Assembly: GCA_949592205.1 (NCBI GenBank)
Contig: CATIUR010000001.1
Coordinates: 262,204,250-262,268,249, forward strand
Source of the DNA: Helichrysum umbraculigerum
Lineage: Eukaryota > Streptophyta > Magnoliopsida > Asterales > Asteraceae
DNA: 64,000 nt
Reading direction: 5' to 3'
Part shown: in pieces, positions 1 through 12,287 of the stretch
How positions within the stretch are numbered: position 1 is the stretch's first letter
Layout of the letters: each line of letters opens with the position of its first letter
Program-made: the position numbers and the translations under genes
The notes under the pieces: model-generated
The model's input: the letters and a program-made list of their open reading frames with translations, nothing else
Database searches by the model: none
What the model was told of the DNA's origin: nothing

Positions 1-1092
1 AGTCAGCTTGGAAAAATTTTATTTCTACTACATTGCTTAAGCGAAAATGCATTCGAAATTTCATTTCGGGGTAAAATCAAGTGGTAAAATACTTAGTGAA
101 ACCATGTGTTTTTAAGAGTCTGGAACCTGCGACGTTAAGTGCGACGTCGCGTGCGACGTTGTGACTGACGTCGCATTTAGCCCAAGCCAGATGCGACGTA
201 ATGGACTGCTCGACGAACAGCTCGAAAATAACGAGTTTCGGGTCGATTTTTGGACATTTTCAGCTGATAGAACACTAAAGCATGATAATCTAAGTATTAT
301 AAACAAGAAATATTGAAGGAAACGTCAAAATCTAAGAGTTTACAAAGATGTCGGAAACTTACGCGGTGTCGGTTTTAGAATTCAAAAAAGTAGAAAGGTA
401 GATCGTGTCGTCGTGGTCACTTTATTCCAAAGGAGTATGGTGATTCGTGACGTTTTTGTGGTAGTTTTTGTGGTTTTTGTGTGATTTTTGGTTGAGTTTA
501 GAGAGAGAGAGAGTTGAGAGAAAAAGAGAGTGGAGAGAGAATGAGATGAAAGAAAATGAAAGAAAATAGGGAGGTGGAAGGGGTTTTGTCTCTCTTTTTC
601 GTCCTCAGTGTTTGCGTACCGTGTGGTGTTCGTTTCCCCGATTGTTTAAACGTTATAATATTTTAAATTGGTAATTTATTAGATATGTATTTAAATATAT
701 TTTTAGTTGAATTATTTTATGGAAATAATTTAGTTAAGTTTAATAAAGTTTTTAACTTTGTTTTTGTTTCAGTTTCATAAATTAAACGTTATATGTTATA
801 AAATACTTTGTAAATATTATCAACATAATATTTAAAAATCGTTAATGTTATTTAATAATTTCGTTTTATTAAATAATGTTGTTCACCAACAGTCGTATAT
901 TTTTGCTGCGTTTGTTCCAATTGTTTTGTACATAATTGTAATACTTATGAATCGTAGTACTACACATATTAACTAGTTGGGCTTTGCTAGACTTACCTCT
1001 AAAATGTGTTGTGAATTCACTCAAGTAGGGAATTAGCCTAGAAATGCATGTTAATTACGTTTATAATTTTGTTGAAATTGTGGGGTGTTACA
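1..1092. repeat. Partial LTR, Ty3/gypsy-like, cut by window edge
   Basis: The block ends in a GGGTGTTACA-type terminus at 1092 and resembles the outer half of the long LTRs at 4254-7124 and 12303-15191. Both share the stretch around a GGTGTTCGTTT(A/C)CCCGAT motif, followed by AT-rich sequence with a TTAAATAATTT/TTCACCAAC block near the end. It is clearly diverged from them, so it is a different family or an older copy. A short GCGACGT-rich tandem patch lies at about 126-175 and a GA-rich tract at about 500-545. The left end is outside the window, so I cannot tell a solo LTR from a full element, nor check a target duplication. It abuts the 3' untranslated end of the copia element and may have removed that element's 3' LTR. 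Confidence 0.6.
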
Positions 1093-1678
1093 ACTTAAGA
1101 TTACCGAATACAGTCGAGACAGTTCTAGACTTATTAGGGTCTGGCTAGACAAACATCTTAAGTATTCATGATTGGCCCAGTAAGTATCTAACTTCAGTTT
1201 TTCACTGAAGGAACAAATCCTTTATTGAATACAACTGGTAGTCATCGTATTTCGCAACATTACCAAAAATAGCCTTTTTGCCACCCTTATCCAGGAGTAG
1301 TATTGACTATGATCAAATAATGCACTACGTACATGAGTAGCAACATGCATCTCAAGTCTAAGGAAAGCAAACTTTATGAATTATACTTAATGACAAAGAT
1401 CCATAAGTAATAATTCATGTGGGATAATCTAATATGCATCAGAATGAATACCATGTGAGTTAGTGAGCCAAGCTGACTAAACACTCAGATATTGTCTTAA
1501 TTTAATCATATTCCCATATGATCAACCGACAACGGATATTTAGAATAATATTACATAACATTATTCAAGGATAAAACATGAAAAATAGGATTTATGAAAT
1601 TAAAATTTCACAATAAAAATTTCATTAATAAATAAATTGTTTATTACATCCATATATCCAAATACTAAATCCACAGAT
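1093..1678 (-). other. Copia 3' untranslated region
   Basis: No open frame or conserved motif is visible in this AT-rich stretch between the RNase H stop and the LTR-like block ending at 1092. By position it is the copia 3' untranslated region. Confidence 0.4.
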
Positions 1679-3433
1679 TTACATGTGATTACTAGACAAA
1701 CGAAGTCCTATGCCCTCAATTAAGTGAGTTAGCTTCGTCTTTGGCAGAGCCTTCGTAAAGGGATCTGCTAAGTTATCATCCGTGTGAACTTTGAGTACTT
1801 GAATTTCACCTTGATTGACTTGCTCACGAACATAGTGAAATTTCCTCTGAAAGTGTCTAGCTCCTTTCTGAACACCAGGTTCGTTGGCTATGATAATTGC
1901 ACCAGTATTGTCACAATACATATCCATAGGAGACTTGGCTGTGGGAACAACACCAAGTCCAGAAATAAATTTCCGGATCCAAACAGCTTCCATTGCAGCT
2001 TCAGCAGCTGCTATGTACTCTGATTCTGTCGTAGACATGGCTGTAGTAGATTGCTTCTTGCTTTTCCAAACAACAGCTCCTCCATTCATGGTGAACACAT
2101 ATCCAGTTTGAGATTTGGTGTCATCATGGTCAGTTTGAAATTCGGCATCAAAATAACCAGTAACTTTTAGTTCAGCCTCAGGATTTCCACCATACACTAG
2201 AACCATATCTTTAGTAGCCCTAAGGTACTTCAGTATGTTCTTTACAGCAATCCAGTGTCTTTCACCTGGATTCTGTTGAAACCTGCTAACAACGTTTTGA
2301 GCAAAAGCAACATCAGGTCTTGTGCATCTAACCGCATACATAATAGACCCTATTGCCGAAGCATAAGGTATCCTTTGCATACGTTCCACATCTTGAGGTG
2401 TAGAAACACAATCCTTGATGCTAAGTTTAAGTCCATCTTGCATTGGTAAATACCCACGCTTAGAATTTTCCATACTAAAACGCTTCAGTATTTTATCAAT
2501 GTAAGCATTCTGACTTAACTCTATCAACCGCTTAGATCTATCTCTTGAGATCTTATTCCCAAAATAAATGTTGCCTCTCCTAAGTCTTTCATTGCAAAAC
2601 ATTTTTCAAGATAAGATTTTACATCTTCAAGCATTGGAATGTTGTTTCCCATTAGCAATATGTCATCTACATATAAGACTAGGAAAGTAACATTACTCCC
2701 ACTGGCTTTTTGATATACACATGGCTCATCAAGATTCTGAACGAAACCAAACTTTTTGATTTCTTCATCAAAACTTTTATTCCAACTCCGTGATGCTTGC
2801 TTAAGTCCATAAATGGATTTTTTTAAGCTTGCACACTTTGTTGGGATGTAATGGATCAATAAAACCTTCTGGCTGATTCATATAGACGTCTTCGTCTAGA
2901 TAACCATTCAGGAAGGCTGTCTTGACATCCATTTGCCATATCTCATAGTCATAGAACACCACTATGGCTAAGAGAATTCTAATAGCCCTAATGTCTACCA
3001 CTAGGGAAAAGGTTTCTTCATAGTCTATACCATAAACTTGAGTAAATCCTTTTGCCACGAGACGAGCTTTATAGATGTGTATGTTGCCATCCATGTCGGT
3101 CTTTATTTTAAAGAGCCATTTGCAATCGACCGTTTTAGCATTTTGGGGTTTATCCACCAAATCCCAAACTTCGTTGTCTTTCATGGATTGCATCTCCATA
3201 TTCGCAGCTTGAAGCCATTTTTCAGCATCAGGACTTGATAATGCAGCTTTCAAGGTTCGAGGTTCATCAAGAATCCCGGATACGCCATCCTCCTCTAGAT
3301 TAACATTCAAGTTCAATCTATTAGGTGCACGTACCATCCTTTCGTACCTACGAATTGGAGCATCAGCAATTTGAGCTTGAGACTGAGGCATATCATGAGG
3401 CTCAATCGCAACTTGAGGATCAGATTTAGGCAT
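1679..3433 (-). pseudogene. Copia RT-RNase H, frameshifted
   Basis: Three overlapping minus-strand open segments together carry the copia reverse transcriptase and RNase H. The upstream segment (2801-3433) has the RT start, with KWLFKIK and QMDVKTAFLNG motifs. The middle one (2524-2859) has the KQASRSWN region and the catalytic YVDDIL motif. The last (1679-2602) has RNase H, with an FDAEF motif, a TESEYIAAAEA helix motif and an ADPFTKALP C-terminus typical of copia. Segment overlaps near 2590 and 2830 mark two frame changes, so no single polyprotein can be made. Confidence 0.85.
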
Positions 3434-4253
3434 GACTTGAGGCTCAATTCTATCCCCCCCCCCCCCCCCCCAAATTGTTGATCGCCAGTATGAGTAGAAG
3501 GTGATGTATCTTCCTCTTGAACCTCGTCAAGTTCCATAACCCTCCCACTGTTTCCATCACCGATAAGCCTGGTTTCGAAAAACTCAGCATACCGAGCAAT
3601 TTTCACAGTATTTTCAGAAGTATTATAGAAGTAGTAACCCATCGTTTTCGTTGGGTATCCTACTAAAATACACTTAATAGATCTTCATTCGAGTTTGTCA
3701 GGCGCATCGCGTTTAACGAGTGCCTCATATCCCCAGACCTTTAAGTAAGACAGATTAGGGGCTTTCCCATGCCATATTTCATATGGTGTCTTATCAACCT
3801 TCTTAGTGGGAATCATGTTGAGAATGCGTACGGCAGTCTCTAATGCATAATCCCAAAAGGATAATGGTAAAGTTGTAAGATTCATCATAGATCATACCAT
3901 GTCAAGCAAGGTTCGATTTCTCCTTTCCGATACACCATTATGTTGTGGTGTATAGGGAGGAGTAAGCTGTTGGACAATTCCACGCGCTTTTAGATGATCC
4001 TTAAACTCTAGGCTTAAGTATTCACCACCTCGATCCGATCGGAGAATCTTGATGGTTTTCCGAGTTGATTTTCTACCTCGTTTTGAAACACTTTGAATGT
4101 TTCAAACACCTCATGTTTATGTTTAAGTAAATAAACATAACCATAACGGCTGAAATCATCCGTAAATGTTACGAAGTAGTAAGCTCCTTTCCTAGACATA
4201 TGCCTAAAGGGACCACATACATCACTATGTATGATTCCTAGTAGGTCGGTCGC
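3313..4253 (-). pseudogene. Copia integrase core, broken
   Basis: Minus-strand open pieces at 3685-3888 and 4014-4253 hold the integrase core. Motifs are an IHSDVCGPF first-aspartate motif, a TFTDDFSRYGYVYLLKHK block, and further on the PTKKVDKTPYEIWHGKAPNL linker seen in copia integrases. The segment at 3313-3642 is linker sequence upstream of the RT; it runs into an 18-C homopolymer at 3454-3471. At least two frame changes break this part. The integrase continues across the gypsy insertion at 15192. Confidence 0.75.
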
Positions 4254-7124
4254 TGTAACACCCCCAAATTTAATGAATCGCGGAAGCATACTTTGGGTGT
4301 TACTAATCAATACACAAAGCACATAGATACATAATGAACGACCACTACATGCGTCGTTTTACAAATACATTGATTAACGTAAAAGTCTACATATGTTTTA
4401 CAAAAGACGAGTTCGCATAGATATTTGAGAGATTCTAATACATATCTAATTTTAGCAAAATATAGAAATGCAGGGAAATCTCTTGATGTTTATATGATTG
4501 CATGCGACTCGAGCTACAGTATCCTGATGGGCAGTCCAACTTACTGCTGAGTACCTGAGATAACATGCTAAAAGGTCAGCTATAAAGCTGGTGAGCTCAC
4601 AGGTTTGATATGATAATATATGATTTGTGAACCGCAAGATTTAATGATTCGATTTACAAAGCATGTAAATAATTGGAGAATGAGTATCACATCAATATTT
4701 GTAATTAAACAAATAAATAAAGATTGATACAACTAACATGAGCACATAGTCTGAGCTTAACTGAGGGGTCAGGATCACTATCAAGTGCCTGATCGAGGGT
4801 GCCTCTATGCGTATGCCTAATCAACATACGTTTGAACAAATGATAATGCGTCCGTTTGACAGGTTAGTGCTTGCTAACTCGGACGGGGATTGTCAATCCC
4901 ATATGGTACCATACACTAACATTCACGCTAAATCATATTAACAGAACTATGCTTCAGAGGACTTTGATTGATTAGATGAAAACAACTCATGCAGCATACG
5001 TGATAATTTGATACTTGCGTTCACATGTAAAACAAAACGAGCATGTATCTCACCCCTAGGTAAAAGCATTTAAAAAGGGGCTATGAGACTCACCTGAGTC
5101 TGATGAATTGTTAGCCAACAATTATAATGATTCACAATGATTTGATGTCGTTACAACGACTGAACCTGCAGGGCGTCTTAGACGCGCAAGGTTTTGATAA
5201 TGATTAGATATTGAACCTGCCGGGCGTATTAAACGCGCAAGGTTTTAAAATGATTAGATGTCTTATCATATCATCTATGCTAGTTGTTCATCCAACTAGT
5301 AATGTCCAAATGATTTGGTTTAACTGATTAGATTTGAGTTTTTGAAAGATGTGTACGGCCCGTTGGTGAGTTTTTGGTAATAATAATCTCAACTATTATT
5401 ATTATACTTTGATTGTTGTATCGTATTTAAATTGTTATAGTTAAAACTGCTAGTTATAGGTTTCTGCCGAAAGTTATGGTTTCTGCCGAATAGTTTCTAC
5501 CGAAGGTTAAGGTTTCTGCCGAAGGTTATAGTTTCTGCCGAAGGTTATAGTTTCTGCCGAAGGTTATAGTTTCTGCCGAAGGTTATAGTTTCTGCCGAAG
5601 GTTATAGTTTCTGCCGAAGGTTATAGTTTCTAGATTTTTAACTCGATGAACACTCTATTTAACCAACTTCTAGACCGATTCAAGTCTAACCAAAAATCAC
5701 ACATGTTCTCGTAGGTGTCTAGATCATTTCTGCAATTTATCACGATTTTACAAGGTCCTTTACTATTTTAAACAAAAACAAAAATAAATATGAAGGGTGG
5801 TCGGTCTCGTCTCAACAGTGAGGTCAATCCAAAGACTCATGTTTTTAGCTATGATCCGTGAGGATCTGGTCCGAGGGCCAAACACGAAAGTTGTAGCTGG
5901 TATCTTAATGAACATTTTTCGTTTAGATGTCATGAGTTGGTTCTTCCTAGATTTCGAGATATAGGTGTTTTGGTGAGTCGGTTTTTAAGAGACAGAATCT
6001 GTCTTTCATACATACACATGAAAAACGTACTTTATGCTTTGATTTGGACATAATATTGTTGGATAAGCAACATAACATATAAATCTATGAAAACCATGAA
6101 AATCTAGAGAGAGAAGTTAGGGTTTTATACCAAATTCGTGATCTAGAGAGAGAGTAGAGTGAGATGGTGCTAGTTCCTTGTCCTTGCTTCCTCTTCTTGT
6201 GTTTTCTTCAAGCAAGATGATTGTAGAATATGGTGGTTGTATGATGGATGATGGTGGCTGAAAGGGGGAGAGGAGAGGATTCAAGTGTGTGTTTTAGTGA
6301 GAAGTTAGAATGAGAGTGTGAGAGGCAAGAATGAGTAAATTGTGGATCTTGTTTGATGGTCTTATGGTCAAATAATGGGAACCAAGATCCACAAAGAGGG
6401 GGATGTGTTTGGGGCAGATATTTTCGACCCATGGGCCCCACAAGGGTGTGTTTTGTTTAATTTTTGTTCCCCCAAAGTTACGTAGTGCGCGGTGTTCGTT
6501 TACCCGATCGTTTCGTCGTCCGATTAAACTTAAAACGTATTATATGTGTGTTTTTGTAAACGATTTAAAACTCGATATTTTTAACTTGAAGTAATACTTA
6601 ATATTACTTAGAAACACTTATTAAGATGTTTGATATTGTGACGGTATTGATTTGCGTGATCGTTCAACGATTAATAAATCACGTAAAGGTATTAGACGTT
6701 ATAATTGATTACGCGTAATTGCGTAAATTTTAATTGAAGTGTTTTATCAAAATACTTGGAAAGGAATTATAAAAATATAATTTTCATAAATTTCATTTGT
6801 CGGGCGCGTTCCGCGCGTTTTGGTCGTTTCTGAGCATTTTACATGTTACGAACTGCTTATGAAATATTATCAAAATAATATTTAGGAAATAATAGCGTTA
6901 TTAAATAATTTCATATTATTTAATAAAATGTGTTCACCAACGTCCGTATTAATGAGTCGGAATCCATCCGCTTGAAATAATTGCACGATTAATCTTAATC
7001 GCTTACGTGTATATATTTTCCAATATATATAATGATACATACAATTAGCCTAATATAGAACTAATTACATGTATTAGAAAGTGATTAGGTACTAATAACT
7101 AGTCCTAATTTTTCGGGTGTCACA
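4254..7124 (-). repeat. 3' LTR of gypsy element
   Basis: This 2,871-bp LTR is nearly identical to 12303-15191. On the coding (minus) strand it starts TGTGACACCCG and ends GGGTGTTACA. It contains a 19-bp tandem repeat (about 5457-5632), a two-copy repeat of about 50 bp around an ACGCGCAAGGTTTT core (5163-5270), and a TATAAAA box at about 6122-6128 on the minus strand. Short open frames at 4452-4637 and 6208-6441 recur in the other LTR and look fortuitous. Confidence 0.95.
5457..5632. repeat. 19-bp tandem repeat inside 3' LTR
   Basis: Units of the type GTTTCTGCCGAAGGTTATA repeat head to tail. The outermost units are degenerate and the inner ones nearly identical. The partner LTR (13506-13700) carries one more unit. 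Together with one 1-bp indel this accounts exactly for the 18-bp length difference between the LTRs. Confidence 0.9.
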
Positions 7125-7137
7125 TTCTCCCCTTGTT
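7125..7137 (-). other. Polypurine tract of gypsy element
   Basis: On the coding strand the bases just before the 3' LTR read ACAAGGGGAGAA. This purine run sits directly against the LTR start, the expected plus-strand primer position. Confidence 0.8.
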
Positions 7138-7158
7138 AAGAGAATTTCATCCCGAAAT

Positions 7159-10100
7159 TTAGCTCTGAGTCGGGAGTGGAGTAGAATCAGTGAATAATTG
7201 AGGATACTTGAGTCGCATTTGGTCTTCTCGTTCCCAAGTGAATTCCGGACCACGCCGCGAATTCCACCGGACCTTAATGATGGGAATACGACTTTGTTTA
7301 AGCTGCTTGACCTCACGGTCCATGATCTCCACTGGTGTCTCGACAAAATGAAGTTTGTCGTCGATTTGAATTTCCTCGAGCGGAATAATGAGTGTCTCGT
7401 CGGACAGGCATTTCTTTAGGTTAGAAACGTGAAATACGGGATGCACGCTACTGAGCGGAGGAGGTAGCTGCAATCGATAAGCTACTGGACCAATCCTTTC
7501 AAGGATCTCAAAAGGTCCGATGTATCTAGGGTTTAACTTCCCACATTTACCAAAACGAATGACACCTTTCCAAGGTGATACTTTGAGCAATACTCGATCC
7601 CCAACCTGGAACTCGAGATGCTTTCGTCTCACGTCAGCATAACTTTTCTGACGATCCCGTGCGGCCTTCAGCCGTTGCTGGATACCAACGATCTTCTCGG
7701 TGGTTTCATGAATGATTTCAGGACCAGTGAGTTGACTATCTCCAACTTCGGTCCAACAGATAGGCGATCGGCACTTACGACCGTACAATGCCTCAAAAGG
7801 TGCAGCTCCAATACTAGTGTGGTAACTGTTGTTATATGAGAATTCGCACAAAGGTAAATGATGCTCCCAATTTGCACCGAAATCAATTACGCAGGCGCGT
7901 AACATATCTTCCAGTGTTTGAATAGTCCTTTCACTTTGGCCATCGGTTTGTGGATGATAGGCTGTACTCATATCTAAACGAGTACCCAATGACTTTTGTA
8001 ATGATTGCCAAAAGTTAGATGTGAATCGGCTGTCTCTATCAGAGATAATTGAGATTGGAATGCCGTGCCTTGTTACGATCTCCTTCATATAGATTCGCGT
8101 GAGACGTTCCATTTTGTCGGTTTCCTTCATAGCAATGAAGTGAGCAGATTTGGTTAGACGATCAACTATTACCCATATAGTATCGCAACCACTTGATGTT
8201 TTCGGGAGTTTAGTGATGAAATCCATGGAGATTTGCTCCCATTTCCATTGAGGGATTTCCGGTTGCTGGAGCAAGCCGGAGGGTTTCTGATATTCGGCTT
8301 TAACCTTAGAACATGTGAGGCATTTGCTGACGTACGTGGCAATCTCTGCTTTCATGCTCGGCCACCAGTACAGTCCCTTGATGCCATGATACATCTTGTC
8401 CGATCCAGGATGTATAGAGTATTTGGACTTGTGAGCTTCATCCATCACAAAGTCTCGAAGATTCCCAAACTTGGGTAACCAGATTCGGTTTGCGAAGTAC
8501 TTGACTCCATTGGGTTTGGTTTCAAATTGATTTTCCATATTTCGCAAGGCCTCTTCCTTGATGTTTTCAGGTTTCAATGCTTCGAGTTGAGCAGTGAGGA
8601 TTTGAATGATTAGATTATTATGAATGATAATACTGAGGGCTCGGACTCGAAGAGGTTTGGTGCGCTCTTTTCGACTTAAGGCGTCGGCAACTACATTTGC
8701 CTTGCCCGGATGATACTTGATTTGGCAGTCATAGTCGGAGAGCAACTCGACCCATCGTCGTTGCCTCATATTGAGATCCTTCTGATCAAATATGTGCTGG
8801 AGACTCTTGTGATCAGTGAAGATGGTACATTTTGTGCCATACAGATAATGTCTCCAGATTTTGAGTGCGAACACTACGGCTCCTAATTCGAGATCATGGG
8901 TTGTGTAGTTCTTCTCGTGAACTTTAAGTTGTCGGGAGGCGTAAGCTATGACTTTCTCTCGTTGCATCAACACGCAACCAAGTCCCTGATGCGAAGCATC
9001 GCAGTATACCACGAAGTCTTCGTTACCTTCGGGTAGTGATAGGATAGGCGCACTGCAAAGCTTTTGCTTTAATAACTGGAATGCCGACTCTTGCTTATCA
9101 GTCCAATTGAACTTCTTCTCTTTCTGAGTCAGTGTTGTGAGTGGTTGTGCTATCTTGGAGAAATTCTCAATGAAGCGTCGATAGTAACCAGCCAATCCTA
9201 AAAATTGGCGTACTTCTGTCAGCGTTGACGGTGCTTGCCAGCACTTGATAGCCTCAATCTTTGAGGGATCAACATGAATTCCCTGACTGTCAATCACATG
9301 ACCAAGGAATTGAACAGTTTGCATCCAGAACTCACACTTGGAGAACTTAGCATATAACTCTTCGTGTCTGAGAAGTTCTAGAATGACTTTAAGATACTGC
9401 GCATGTTCCTCCTCGTTGCGCGAGTAGATAAGAATGTCGTCGATGAAGACAATGACAAACTTGTCGAGATATGGTTTGCACACTCGGTTCATAAGATCCA
9501 TGAATATTGCCGGTGCGTTAGTCAAACCAAAGGCCATAACCTGAAACTCGTAATGACCATAGCGAGTTCGGAAAGCAGTTTTCTGAATATCTTCATCGCG
9601 AACTCGTAACTGATGATAACCCGATCGTAGATCTATTTTTGAATAGATGCTTGACCCTTGGAGTTGGTCGAACAGGTCATCAATACGGGGAAGTGGATAA
9701 CGGTTCTTGATGGTTAATTTGTTCAACTCTCTGTAGTCGATACACATCCTGAATGAACCGTCCTTCTTTTTCACAAACAGGACCGGAGCTCCCCATGGTG
9801 AAGAACTCGGTCTAATGAATCCCTTATCCAGGAGTTCCTGCAACTGAGTAGACAACTCCTGAAGTTCTGAAGGGGCTAAACGATATGGTGCTCGTGCCAC
9901 GGGTGCTGCCCCAGGCACAAGATCTATTGAGAACTCAACTTGCCTTGGTGGTGGAAGACCAGGTAATTCTTCAGGAAAGACCTCTGGAAAGTCTCTGACG
10001 ATGGGCAGATCCTCAAGTCGCTTCTCTTCAGACTTCTTCTCAATAACATGAGCGAGGATTGCCTGATACCCTTTCCTAAGGTACTTGCGAGTCTTCATGC

Positions 10101-11592
10101 AGGATATGATATTCAATCTCGTCCCACTGGTCTCCCCTTGTATGATCAAAGTACCACCAGTGACGAGAGGAATACGAATGATCTTGTCATGACATACAAC
10201 TTCAGCTCGATGCTTGGATAGCCAATCCATGCCTACTACTATGTCAAAACTTCCAATCTCGATGGGTATGAGGTTTATGGGAAATAGTTCATTTGCGAGG
10301 TTTAGGATGCAATTTGGTATTACGCTATCGGCCTCGATCAATTTGCCATTAGCTAACTCTACAGTGTACTTAGCTTCTAAGGCAACAGGGGGAATGTCTA
10401 ATAGTGGGCTAAATTCCTCAGATATAAAACTCTTATCAGCACCAGTATCAAACAAAATTGAAGCAGTTAAATTGTTGAGAAGAAACATACCCGTGACCAC
10501 ATTAGGGTCTTCACGGGCCTCTCCAGCATTTAGCACAAAAGCTCTGCCCCTAGCATTGTTGTTGTTGTTCCCTTTGTTCTTCAACTTTGGACACGCATTC
10601 CTGAAGTGTCCAGTGTTTCCACTCTCATAGCATGCTCGGGGTTGGTTGTTGTTGGTGTTGGTGGTGAGGTTGGTTGCTGGTGCTCGACAGTCTTTGGTAA
10701 GATGTCCATATTTCTTACAGTTGTTACAGGGTGTACTACAAGGACCATCATGATGACGATTGCACTTTGAACAGTAGGGTTTACTTCCAGTGTACCCTTT
10801 CCTCTCTCCAGAACCTGATGTGTCATTCGTGACAGTCTCAGTCCTTTTGAAGGTCTGCTGGTTCTGATTTCCAGACCACTTTCTCTTGTTGTTGTTCCCA
10901 GAAGATGAGACAGGGTTTCCTTGGCTCTCTTGCATAGCCATGAGCTCATGAGCTAATCGAATTGCTCCCTGAATGGTGGTTTTGCCGGAAGAAGCGACGT
11001 TCCCCCGGACAGGTTCCGGAAGACAGCGAATGTACCTCTTGACCTTGTCGGTCTCAGTGCTTACTAAGGCTGGGCGGAGGGTTGCCAGTTGTTGAAACCT
11101 AGTGGTATAACCAACAATGTCGTTTCCTTGAACCTTAAGATGCCAGAACTCCTCATCTAGCTTCTCGAGTTCTTCAGATGGGCAATACTCATCTGTGAGC
11201 ATTTTCTTCAGATCTTCCCAGGGAAGTAGATAGGCGGTATCTATACCCACAGACTGGGTATACGAGTTCCACCAGGTGAGGGCACCGTCAGTAAGGGTGC
11301 ATGTGGAAAACTGAACTCTATCCCCTTCCGCACATTTGCTAATGCGAAAGACGGATTCCATCTTCTCAACCCATCTGATTAGGCCGATGGCTCCTTCAGT
11401 TCCTTTGAAGCTCAGGGGTTTGCAGTTTTGGAAATCCTTGTAGGAACAAGGCTTGGTAGTGGGAGGGGTATTGGCAGTACCACTATTCCTTTCGGGGGTC
11501 TCTGACGAATGTCGCGCCAAGGCTTCAGTCACAGCCTGAGAGATGATAGATGACATCTGGGCATCAGTGTAAGTCCTTGACTTTGGCGGCAT
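7159..11592 (-). CDS. Gypsy Gag-Pol polyprotein
   Basis: One open frame of 1,477 codons starts at the ATG at 11592 (MPPKSRTYTDAQ); the frame is open further upstream but that part looks like leader. Domains in order: Gag (about residues 60-240); cysteine/histidine knuckles (about 274-334), of which CNNCKKYGHLTKDC is a good CX2CX4HX4C knuckle while the last, CYESGNTGHFRNAC, has Ser for the second Cys; aspartic protease LFDTGADKSF (about 380); reverse transcriptase (about 547-780) with catalytic FIDDIL (about 715); RNase H beginning YCDASHQG (about 862); integrase zinc-binding HHCC (about 1060-1094); and the DDE core with MDFI, SDRDSRF and QSERTIQTLED (about 1122, 1183, 1219). A GPFEILERIG motif follows, and the C-terminus has VRWNSRRGPEFTWERED, like a degenerate chromodomain. 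No stop or frameshift is seen, so it may still encode an active polyprotein. Confidence 0.93.
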   Translation of the reverse strand: MPPKSRTYTDAQMSSIISQAVTEALARHSSETPERNSGTANTPPTTKPCSYKDFQNCKPLSFKGTEGAIGLIRWVEKMESVFRISKCAEGDRVQFSTCTLTDGALTWWNSYTQSVGIDTAYLLPWEDLKKMLTDEYCPSEELEKLDEEFWHLKVQGNDIVGYTTRFQQLATLRPALVSTETDKVKRYIRCLPEPVRGNVASSGKTTIQGAIRLAHELMAMQESQGNPVSSSGNNNKRKWSGNQNQQTFKRTETVTNDTSGSGERKGYTGSKPYCSKCNRHHDGPCSTPCNNCKKYGHLTKDCRAPATNLTTNTNNNQPRACYESGNTGHFRNACPKLKNKGNNNNNARGRAFVLNAGEAREDPNVVTGMFLLNNLTASILFDTGADKSFISEEFSPLLDIPPVALEAKYTVELANGKLIEADSVIPNCILNLANELFPINLIPIEIGSFDIVVGMDWLSKHRAEVVCHDKIIRIPLVTGGTLIIQGETSGTRLNIISCMKTRKYLRKGYQAILAHVIEKKSEEKRLEDLPIVRDFPEVFPEELPGLPPPRQVEFSIDLVPGAAPVARAPYRLAPSELQELSTQLQELLDKGFIRPSSSPWGAPVLFVKKKDGSFRMCIDYRELNKLTIKNRYPLPRIDDLFDQLQGSSIYSKIDLRSGYHQLRVRDEDIQKTAFRTRYGHYEFQVMAFGLTNAPAIFMDLMNRVCKPYLDKFVIVFIDDILIYSRNEEEHAQYLKVILELLRHEELYAKFSKCEFWMQTVQFLGHVIDSQGIHVDPSKIEAIKCWQAPSTLTEVRQFLGLAGYYRRFIENFSKIAQPLTTLTQKEKKFNWTDKQESAFQLLKQKLCSAPILSLPEGNEDFVVYCDASHQGLGCVLMQREKVIAYASRQLKVHEKNYTTHDLELGAVVFALKIWRHYLYGTKCTIFTDHKSLQHIFDQKDLNMRQRRWVELLSDYDCQIKYHPGKANVVADALSRKERTKPLRVRALSIIIHNNLIIQILTAQLEALKPENIKEEALRNMENQFETKPNGVKYFANRIWLPKFGNLRDFVMDEAHKSKYSIHPGSDKMYHGIKGLYWWPSMKAEIATYVSKCLTCSKVKAEYQKPSGLLQQPEIPQWKWEQISMDFITKLPKTSSGCDTIWVIVDRLTKSAHFIAMKETDKMERLTRIYMKEIVTRHGIPISIISDRDSRFTSNFWQSLQKSLGTRLDMSTAYHPQTDGQSERTIQTLEDMLRACVIDFGANWEHHLPLCEFSYNNSYHTSIGAAPFEALYGRKCRSPICWTEVGDSQLTGPEIIHETTEKIVGIQQRLKAARDRQKSYADVRRKHLEFQVGDRVLLKVSPWKGVIRFGKCGKLNPRYIGPFEILERIGPVAYRLQLPPPLSSVHPVFHVSNLKKCLSDETLIIPLEEIQIDDKLHFVETPVEIMDREVKQLKQSRIPIIKVRWNSRRGPEFTWEREDQMRLKYPQLFTDSTPLPTQS

Positions 11593-12287
11593 GATTTTCC
11601 TGAGAATAGAATGATAGGGTTCGTGAGAGATTGTCCATAAATGATGATTATCATAGATGTACATATACAAATGCGGTAATATACAACATCACAATATGAC
11701 AATCAACATTATAGAACAATCAAGAGGAGTTGAATAACCATCTCTACTGACTAGCAACTACGTGCTAACTAGCCTGGTTATTTGAATTGTTTTGAGTTGG
11801 GTAAGTTCTCGCTCGAAGTGACTCGGTGGTCCTCCTAGCTACCTATGAGTTTCGTGATTACAAGAGATGTTGTCGAGAGCGGGATGAAATAGAAGATGTT
11901 TCGGTGGGTGTGTGTTGCCATCTCTATGACAAAGTGTTTGAATATGTGAGTGTCTATATATATAATATATAATAGACTAGCGTACTGTGCTTGATCGATG
12001 ACTAACTATGTATATATACTTATATCACATAATAGTCTTATGAGTGTCTAGCACAAACAATTATGAGTCCCGGTTTCTCTCGAGGTCAGAGTCAACTAAT
12101 GTATTCCTATTCCAGCATAACCATTTCAAGCCTTACATCATCTTTATTTAATTGTACATAGTTGATCAAGCTATGTTAAATTAAACTTGTATGACGTAAC
12201 TCTTGAACCAATCACACTTAACAGCAAATACTGCCTAACGGTCATAGTCTAGGCCCACTAATGCAACCTAGTTCACTATAACCTTAG
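11593..12287 (-). other. Gypsy 5' leader
   Basis: Transcribed leader between the primer binding site and the gag start. No long open frame and no clear structure are seen. A TATATATAATATATAA patch lies at about 11957-11972. Confidence 0.7.

Noticed and set aside
4452..6441. Short frames repeated in both gypsy LTRs (also at 12501-12686 and 14275-14508)
   Set aside because: Identical only because the LTRs are identical; no domain and no support for translation.
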